Shown here: one piece after another, positions 58,601 to 64,000 of the stretch
Numbering within the stretch: position 1 is the stretch's first letter
Layout of the letters: each line of letters begins with the position of its first letter
Assembly (NCBI RefSeq): GCF_006539185.1
Contig: NZ_BJMN01000023.1
Coordinates: forward strand, 106,161-170,160
Direction: 5' to 3'
DNA length: 64,000 bases
Source: Streptomyces gardneri
Lineage (GTDB): Bacteria; Actinomycetota; Actinomycetes; Streptomycetales; Streptomycetaceae
The notes under the pieces: model-generated
Database searches by the model: none
Seen by the model: only the letters and a program-made list of their open reading frames with translations
What the model was told of the DNA's origin: nothing
Made by a program: the position numbers and the translations under genes

Positions 58601-61600
58601 CTCCGGCCACTGCCGCTCCTCCGTGAGAAGCGAGACCGCACCCGCCTCCCAATCCACATGCGGCGAGGGCTCGTCCACGTGAAGGGTCTTCGGCAGCACA
58701 CCGTGACGCATGGACTCGATCATCTTGATGACGCCACCGACACCGGCGGCAGCCTGCGCGTGACCGATGTTCGACTTCAACGAGCCCAGATACAGCGGAC
58801 GTTCATCCGCGCGGTCCTGGCCGTACGTCGCCAGCAGCGCCTGTGCCTCGATCGGGTCACCCAACCGCGTACCCGTACCGTGCGCCTCCACAGCATCCAC
58901 ATCCGACGCCGACAGACCCGCATTCGCCAACGCCTGACGAATCACCCGCTCCTGCGCCGGACCGTTCGGCGCCGTCAGACCATTCGACGCACCATCCTGA
59001 TTCACCGCCGAACCACGCAGCACCGCAAGCACCCGATGCCCATTGCGCTCAGCGTCCGACAACCGCTCCACCAGGAGCAGACCCACGCCTTCCCCCCAGC
59101 CCGTACCGTCCGCGGCAGCCGCGAACGGCTTGCACCGGCCGTCGGTCGAGAGACCGCGCTGCCGCGAGAACTCGACGAACGTGAGGGGCGAGGACATGAC
59201 GGTGACTCCGCCGGCGAGCGCGAGGTCGCACTCACCCCGCCGCAGCGCGTGCGCCGCCGTGTGGAGCGCCACCAGCGACGACGAGCACGCCGTGTCGACG
59301 GTGATCGCGGGCCCTTCGAGGCCGAGCGCGTACGAGACGCGGCCGGAGGCCACGCTGCCCGCGATGCCCGCCGCGAGGTAGCCCTCCAGGTCGTCCGGGA
59401 TGTTCTGCGCACCGACGCCGTAGTCGTGGTACATGACGCCCGCGAACACGCCGGTCCGGCTGCCACGCAGGGTGGCGGGCACGATGCCGGCGTTCTCCAC
59501 GGCCTCCCACGCGGTCTCCAGGAGGAGTCGCTGCTGCGGGTCGGTGGCGAGCGCCTCGCGCGGGGACATCCCGAAGAAGTCCGCGTCGAACCCGTCGGCC
59601 TCGTGGAGGAAGCCGCCGTGGCGGACGTACGACGTGCCGATCCGCTCGGGGTCGGGGTTGTAGAGGTTGTCGAGGTCCCAGCCGCGGTTGACCGGGAACT
59701 CGCTGATCGCGTCCGTCCCCTCGGCCACCAGCCGCCACAGGTCCTCCGGCGACGACACACCACCCGGATACCGGCACGCCATGCCCACGATCGCGATCGG
59801 ATCGTCGGCGGTGGCGATGGCACCGGCTGAAGTGCCCCGCTCGGCCACGGCCTTCACCCGGTCGTCCACGTCGGAGAACTCTCCGAGGAGGTGGGTGGCG
59901 AGGGCGGCGGGAGAGGGGTGGTCGAAGACGAGAGTGGTGGGCAGGCGAAGCCCGGTGGCCGCGTTGAGACGGTTGCGCAGCTCCACAGCCGTCAGCGAAT
60001 CGAAGCCCAGCTCCTGGAACGCCCGCTCCGCCTCCACCGCACCCTGATCCGTATGACCGAGTACGCCGGCGACCACGCCCCGCACCAGGTCCAGCAGCAC
60101 ACGCTCCCGCTCGGGTCGGTCCAGCCCGGCCAGGCGATCGGCCAGAGCCGAAGAACCACCCGCGGAGGCGGTGCCGGCTGCCGCCCGGCGCGGCGCCGCA
60201 GGCACCAGGCCCCGCAGCATCGCGGACAGCGACTCACTGCCCTGCGCCCGGAGAGCGGCGGTGTCCATCCGCGTCACCGCGAAGACAGCATCCGATACCC
60301 CCTCGGACGTGGCCGAGTCGAACAGCTCCATCGCGTCCTTCGACTCCAGCGGGAGCAGACCCGAGCGCGCCAGACGCCGGAGATCCGCCTCGCCCAGATG
60401 CCCCGACAGGGCACTGGACTCCGCCCACAGGCCCCACGCCAACGACACACCCGCAAGACCGGAAGCCCGCCGGTGCTCCATCAACGCATCCAGGAACGTG
60501 TTACCGGCCGCGTAATTCGCCTGACCGGCGGTTCCGAGAAGGCCCGCGAGCGAGGAGTACACGACGAACGCGTCGAGCTCCAGATCCTTCGTCAGCTCAT
60601 GCAGGTTCCACACCGCATCCACCTTCGGACGCAACACCGCATCCAACCGATCCCGCGTCAGCGCCTCCACGGTCACGTCGTCCGACACACCCGCGGTGTG
60701 CACCACAGCCGACAGAGGACTCTCGGCGGGTATCGACGCCAGAACCTCCGCCAACGCGGCACGATCCGCCACGTCCACAGCCGCGAACACCACCTCGGCA
60801 CCCTCAGCCGCCAACTCCTCGGCCAACTCCACAGCCCCCGGAGCCTCCGCACCACGCCGACTCACCAGAACCAGCCGACGCGCACCTCGCTCCTGCACGA
60901 GGTGGCGGGCCGCCACCGCACCCAGGGCACCTGTCGCACCGGTGACGAGGACCGTGCCCCGGCCCCAGTCCACGGACGGCTTGGCAGGTGCGACATCGGC
61001 GCGGACGAGACGGGGCACGAGCACCCGGCCACCCCGCACAGCGGCCTGGTCCTCACCCGACACCAAGGCGACAGCAACGTCCGCCTCCTCCTCCACATCG
61101 ACCAGAACCACCCGCCCCGGGTGCTCCGCCTGGACCGAACGCACCAGACCCCACACACCCGCGTGCACAAGATCCGAGACCACACCCTCGACGCCCACAG
61201 CGCCCTGGGTCACGACCACCAGCCGGGACTCGGCCGACGACTCGTCCGCCAGGAACTCCTGGACCCGGGCCAGTACGTCCGCCACAGCGCCCCGAGCCGC
61301 CTCGGCGAGACCGCCCTCTGCACCGGAATCAGCGCCGGCACCGGCGCCGGGCGCGAGCCGTACGGTCACGACGTCGCCCGCAGGCCGCTCCCCGGCGCCC
61401 GCCGGAACCGGCCGCCACTCCACCCGGAACAACCCGTCGCGCGACGTCCCCGCCGCACGCAACGCCTCCCGCGACAACGGCCGCAGCACCAGCGAATCCA
61501 CCGAGCCCACCGGCCCGCCCAGCCCATCGGCAAGGGTCAGGGAGACGGTGTCGGCTCCGGTCGTCGCGAGGCGGACCCGCAGGACGGAGGCTCCGGTGGC

Positions 61601-64000
61601 GTCGACGTTCACGCCGGACCAGGAGAACGGGAACCCTTCCTGTCCGACCTCGTCGGCGACGCCCGGAAGGAGCGAGTGGAGCGCCGCGTCGAGAAGCGCG
61701 GGATGCACAGCGAACAGACCCGCGTCCGCCCGCAGCCCCTCCTCCAGGGCGACCTCGGCGAAGAGCTCCCCTTGCCCCTTCCACAGGCGCCTCAGCCCCT
61801 GGAACGCGGCCCCGTACCCGTACCCACGCTCCACCAACCGGTCGTACACATCGCCCAGTTCCACCTCGGTCGCACCGGCCGGCGGCCACACCGCCAGGCC
61901 GCCACTCGCGCCCGACCCGGCCACCCGGGGCACCACCGAACCGCTCGCGTGCAGGACCCAGGCGCCCTCGCCCTCAAGACGCCCGTACACCTCCACGGCG
62001 CGACGGCCGGAGGACTCCTGTTCGCCCCCGACCACGACCTGCAGCTGCACACCGCCGCGCTCGGGAAGTACCAGCGGAGCAGCCAGCGTCAGCTCCTCGA
62101 CCTGTCCCGCGCCGACCTGTTCTCCCGCCGCCAGGACGAGTTCCACGAAGGCGGTGCCGGGGAAGGGAAGGCTGTCGAGTACGGCGTGGTCGGCGAGCCA
62201 CGGCTGCGTACGCAGCGAGACGCGGCTGGTGAAGAGGGTCTCCTCGGCCCCCGCCACGGTCACGGCGGCGCCGAGCAGCGGGTGCCCGACCGACCCGAGG
62301 CCGAGGGCCTCCGCGCCGGTCGCCGCGGTGCCGGGCTCCAGCCAGTAACGGTCGGTCCGGAAGGGGTACGTGGGCAGGTCGACCCGCCGGGCTCCGGTCC
62401 CCTCGTAGAACGCACTCCAGTCCACCGAGACGCCCCGGACGTGGAGCCGGCCGAGAGCGGTGATCAGGGTCCGGTCCTCGGGCCGGTCACGGCGCAGGAC
62501 GGGGACGGCGGCCACGGCCTCGGCCGCGCCGCTCCCCTCGTCCGCGCCGCCCGGGCCGTCCGCGACGCCGTCGGAGCCGCCCAGGCCGTCGATCAAGCCC
62601 CCGGCCAGGGCCGTGAGCACACCGTCCGGGCCCAGCTCGACGAAGGTGGTGACACCCTCGTCGACGAGGGTGGCGACCGCGTCGGCGAAGCGCACGGTGC
62701 CCCGGACCTGGTCCGTCCAGTACGCGGCGGTGCGCAGGTCGTCGCCGGCGGCGAGCCGCCCGGTCAGGGTGGAGACGACGGTGATCCGCGGCGCGTCGAA
62801 GGTGAGCCGCGAAGCGGCCTCGCCGAACGCGTCGAGCATGCCGTCCATGTGCGGCGAGTGGAAGGCGTGGCTGACGGTGAGCTGCTTGGTCTTACGTCCC
62901 TGCTGCTCCAGTTCCGCGGCGATCTCGGCCACCGCGTCGCCGTCGCCCGAGACCACGACCGACGTGGGGCCGTTGAGGGCGGCGATGGCGGCCCGCTTCT
63001 CCCGGCCCGCGAGCAGCGCGACGACCTCCTCCTCGCTCGCCTGCACGGCGGTCATCGCACCGCCGCCGGGCAGGGCCTGCATCAGGCGCCCTCGCTCGGC
63101 GACCAGCGCGCAGGCGTCCTTGAGGGAGAGCACGCCGGCGACGTGGGCGGCGGCGAGTTCGCCGATGGAGTGCCCGGCGACGAAGTCCGGAGTGACACCC
63201 CAGGACTCCAACAGCCGGAAGAGCGCCACCTCGACCGCGAACAGGGCGGGCTGCGTGTAGCCGGTCAGGTCGAGCTCGTCACCAGCCGCGATCACCTCCC
63301 GTACCGGACGGGCCAGATGACCGTCCAGCTCCTCCGCCACCGCGTCGAAGGCCCGCGCGAAGGCGGGGAAGGACTCGTAGAGCCCCTGACCCATCCCGAC
63401 CCGCTGCGCACCCTGCCCCGTGAAGAGGAACGCGGTCCTGCCGCTGCTCCGGACGCCCCGCACGGCGTCCGGAGCCGTCTCGCCTGCTGCCAACAGTCGT
63501 ATCCCCGACAGCAGTTGCTCTCGGTCCTCCCCGGCCACCATCGCTCGGTGTTCGAGCGCGGAGCGGCTCACGGCGAGGGAGTAGCCCACGTCGACCGCGC
63601 CCGTCTCGCTCGGTTCGGCCGCGTCCAGCAAAGCCGTGAGACGCGCTGCCTGCTCCCGCAGCGCGTCGGCGCTCTTTCCGGAGAGCAGCCACGGCACGGC
63701 CGGGAGCGCGGCCGGGAGCGCGGCGACCGGCGCGACGACGGCCTCGTCGTCACCCTCGGAGGCGGGTACGGGCTGCGGCGCCTGCTCGATGATGACGTGC
63801 GCGTTCGTGCCGCCGAATCCGAAGGACGAGACCGCGGCCCGGCGCGGACGCCCGACCTCCGGCCACTCCCGCTCCTCCCTGAGGAGGGATACGGCACCCG
63901 CCTCCCAGTCCACGTGCGGCGAGGGCTCGTCCACGTGGAGGGTCTTCGGCAGCACACCGTGACGCATGGACTCGATCATCTTGATCACACCGCCGACACC
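55619..64000 (-). CDS. Type I PKS, two modules (5' part outside window)
   Basis: At least 2793 residues, entering from the right window edge. Order: end of KS1 (64000 to about 63780), AT1 (Ser in GHSIGE at 63169-63167, HAFH box: malonyl), DH1 (HAVLDSLPFP, with Asp where HxxxG has Gly), KR1 (LVTGATGALG, SDD, Tyr in QANYAAGN: likely active, B-type), ACP1 (Ser at 59998-59996). Then KS2 (Cys at 59287-59285), AT2 (GHSIGE, HAFH: malonyl), a shortened DH-like region with HAVRDTVVLS lacking both Gly and Pro of the motif, no KR at all, and ACP2 (Ser at 56035-56033). The C-terminal helices (LDHLESALP and beyond, ending DDLFALIDGEL) form a docking domain for the next PKS, 128 bp downstream. Module 2 should leave a beta-keto group. 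Confidence 0.95.
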   Translation of the reverse strand, partial: GVGGVIKMIESMRHGVLPKTLHVDEPSPHVDWEAGAVSLLREEREWPEVGRPRRAAVSSFGFGGTNAHVIIEQAPQPVPASEGDDEAVVAPVAALPAALPAVPWLLSGKSADALREQAARLTALLDAAEPSETGAVDVGYSLAVSRSALEHRAMVAGEDREQLLSGIRLLAAGETAPDAVRGVRSSGRTAFLFTGQGAQRVGMGQGLYESFPAFARAFDAVAEELDGHLARPVREVIAAGDELDLTGYTQPALFAVEVALFRLLESWGVTPDFVAGHSIGELAAAHVAGVLSLKDACALVAERGRLMQALPGGGAMTAVQASEEEVVALLAGREKRAAIAALNGPTSVVVSGDGDAVAEIAAELEQQGRKTKQLTVSHAFHSPHMDGMLDAFGEAASRLTFDAPRITVVSTLTGRLAAGDDLRTAAYWTDQVRGTVRFADAVATLVDEGVTTFVELGPDGVLTALAGGLIDGLGGSDGVADGPGGADEGSGAAEAVAAVPVLRRDRPEDRTLITALGRLHVRGVSVDWSAFYEGTGARRVDLPTYPFRTDRYWLEPGTAATGAEALGLGSVGHPLLGAAVTVAGAEETLFTSRVSLRTQPWLADHAVLDSLPFPGTAFVELVLAAGEQVGAGQVEELTLAAPLVLPERGGVQLQVVVGGEQESSGRRAVEVYGRLEGEGAWVLHASGSVVPRVAGSGASGGLAVWPPAGATEVELGDVYDRLVERGYGYGAAFQGLRRLWKGQGELFAEVALEEGLRADAGLFAVHPALLDAALHSLLPGVADEVGQEGFPFSWSGVNVDATGASVLRVRLATTGADTVSLTLADGLGGPVGSVDSLVLRPLSREALRAAGTSRDGLFRVEWRPVPAGAGERPAGDVVTVRLAPGAGAGADSGAEGGLAEAARGAVADVLARVQEFLADESSAESRLVVVTQGAVGVEGVVSDLVHAGVWGLVRSVQAEHPGRVVLVDVEEEADVAVALVSGEDQAAVRGGRVLVPRLVRADVAPAKPSVDWGRGTVLVTGATGALGAVAARHLVQERGARRLVLVSRRGAEAPGAVELAEELAAEGAEVVFAAVDVADRAALAEVLASIPAESPLSAVVHTAGVSDDVTVEALTRDRLDAVLRPKVDAVWNLHELTKDLELDAFVVYSSLAGLLGTAGQANYAAGNTFLDALMEHRRASGLAGVSLAWGLWAESSALSGHLGEADLRRLARSGLLPLESKDAMELFDSATSEGVSDAVFAVTRMDTAALRAQGSESLSAMLRGLVPAAPRRAAAGTASAGGSSALADRLAGLDRPERERVLLDLVRGVVAGVLGHTDQGAVEAERAFQELGFDSLTAVELRNRLNAATGLRLPTTLVFDHPSPAALATHLLGEFSDVDDRVKAVAERGTSAGAIATADDPIAIVGMACRYPGGVSSPEDLWRLVAEGTDAISEFPVNRGWDLDNLYNPDPERIGTSYVRHGGFLHEADGFDADFFGMSPREALATDPQQRLLLETAWEAVENAGIVPATLRGSRTGVFAGVMYHDYGVGAQNIPDDLEGYLAAGIAGSVASGRVSYALGLEGPAITVDTACSSSLVALHTAAHALRRGECDLALAGGVTVMSSPLTFVEFSRQRGLSTDGRCKPFAAAADGTGWGEGVGLLLVERLSDAERNGHRVLAVLRGSAVNQDGASNGLTAPNGPAQERVIRQALANAGLSASDVDAVEAHGTGTRLGDPIEAQALLATYGQDRADERPLYLGSLKSNIGHAQAAAGVGGVIKMIESMRHGVLPKTLHVDEPSPHVDWEAGAVSLLTEERQWPEVGRPRRAAVSSFGISGTNAHVIIEEAPQPVPASEGDDEAAVAPVAALPAVPWLLSGKTGEALEAQAARLAAFAESDAAAVEHVGRSLATSRSAFEHRAVVVGGDREAIVAGLRALAAGAEGPGVVRGTARESARTGFVFTGQGAQRVGMGQGLYESFPAFARAFDAVAEELDGHLARPVREVIAAGDELDLTGYTQPALFAVEVALFRLLESWGVTPDFVAGHSIGELAAAHVAGVLSLKDACLLVASRARLMQALPGGGAMLAVRADEDEVAGLLAGREHQVGIAAVNGPASVVISGDADAVAEIAGRLEELGHRPRFLTVSHAFHSPHMDGMLDAFQQVAEGLTYHEPRIPVVSTLTGRLADGDDLRTAAYWTNQVRGAVRYGDAVATLAELGVTTLLELGPDGALTAMTDGVRPKGAAAAMTAVPALRRGRPEAETLLAALGLLHTRGVPVDWSAYYGDGGDHPHIDLPTYSFRHRRHWLESGPARSGAAGSGATGSGAGGSEADPGGHPFLGAPVALAGSGESVLSGRVSLATHPWLAGHAVRDTVVLSASALVDMAVRAGDATGATVLDELSLRAPLAIPREGAVETQVRVGAPDASGRRSLAVHARLDRPGAAWTLHAEGLLAAAGGDRGEEGAFASPDSGAEEAVRNAPEVRVPEELLSDVTRFGLHPALLDAAVLGHPFPTRAGAVLVPAEWRGVRLHATGAAAAHVLLAETGKLTAAVRLTDSAGRPVLTVESLGYREVPLEEFASVDPSAGDGQAVGAGDGTPAGPVRRVIETAATEGAVTGSATAGAAASGATEPFAELLAAMPREARRVALLDLVRGEVAAVLGHFDPFAIEPERAFQDLGFDSLIAVDLRNRLGRAIGVELPATLVFDHPTPDALTDHLLVHLAAVREEASVRSTLAGLDHLESALPDMAGDGALRATVAARLQGLLVQLTGEGWPGGTPDLTSLAGIPEDDDDLAARLADATTDDLFALIDGELDPSAD

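Noticed and set aside
55859..59830. 1323-residue plus-strand open frame opposite the PKS
   Set aside because: Shadow of PKS modules; repeated RRTxRRT-like strings mirror the duplicated modules.

Overview
This is a high-GC actinomycete chromosome segment, most likely Streptomyces. Coding regions show strongly G/C-biased third positions, GTG starts are common, and GTGA/ATGA stop-start overlaps are frequent. The gene families are typical of the genus: gluABCD, DUF6230/DUF6114, Tat-exported proteins, a modular type I PKS and several phosphopantetheinyl transferases. No rRNA, tRNA or CRISPR array was seen. Very long open frames run antisense to almost every gene; they are GC-skew shadows and are not annotated.

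Left part (1-31 kb). Two sulfite-oxidase-family molybdoenzymes (one cut by the window edge), an NB-ARC/TPR ATPase, a fasciclin lipoprotein and a SigK-RskA sigma/anti-sigma pair come first. I find one promoter architecture (CCATCC-like, 15 nt, CCGAAT-like) in front of the membrane molybdoenzyme, the lipoprotein and sigK itself, so these look like one SigK-type regulon. Next are a glutamate-type ABC importer (gluABCD), a hydrolase, a cNMP-fold protein, a secreted protein divergent from a TetR regulator with DUF6230/DUF6114 genes, a fused acyl-CoA carboxyltransferase, a DDN-hemerythrin fusion and a frameshifted SnoaL-like gene. A two-component system follows; its response regulator has lost its natural stop and its upstream region is abutted by a decayed IS701-type element that carries a MazF/PemK-like gene. 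Housekeeping genes fill the rest: TrmO-like, a TPR protein, an Sfp/EntD-type PPTase, a Tat-exported beta-helix protein, a DEAD-box helicase, cspA and an AI-2E-family protein.

Compact cryptic cluster (30.6-38.5 kb). Two divergent operons share a 423-bp promoter region with two DasR/GntR-like palindromes. Leftward are a SerRS-like amino acid:[carrier protein] ligase, a free-standing carrier protein and a PPTase. Rightward are a PhyH-type Fe/2-oxoglutarate oxygenase, a DUF6271-type protein, a stand-alone condensation-domain protein and an MFS exporter. Together they look like a small pathway in which an amino acid is loaded on a carrier protein, modified or condensed, and exported.

MoxR-VWA cassette (39.3-46.7 kb). 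Five tightly coupled leftward genes encode a Cys-rich SWIM-like protein, an unknown 467-aa protein, a VWA protein, a MoxR-type AAA+ ATPase and a 988-aa DUF5682/TraB-like protein. The layout recalls NTP-dependent MoxR-VWA conflict or stress systems.

Type I PKS (48.0-64.0 kb). Two leftward PKS genes, the upstream one cut by the window end, encode the last three modules of an assembly line. They are a malonyl KS-AT-DH-KR-ACP module, a malonyl module with a degenerate DH and no KR, and a methylmalonyl KS-AT-DH-KR-ACP module ending in a thioester reductase. This order predicts release of a 5-keto-2-methyl-enal, a typical precursor of six-membered cyclic-imine polyketide alkaloids. A SnoaL-like gene follows.
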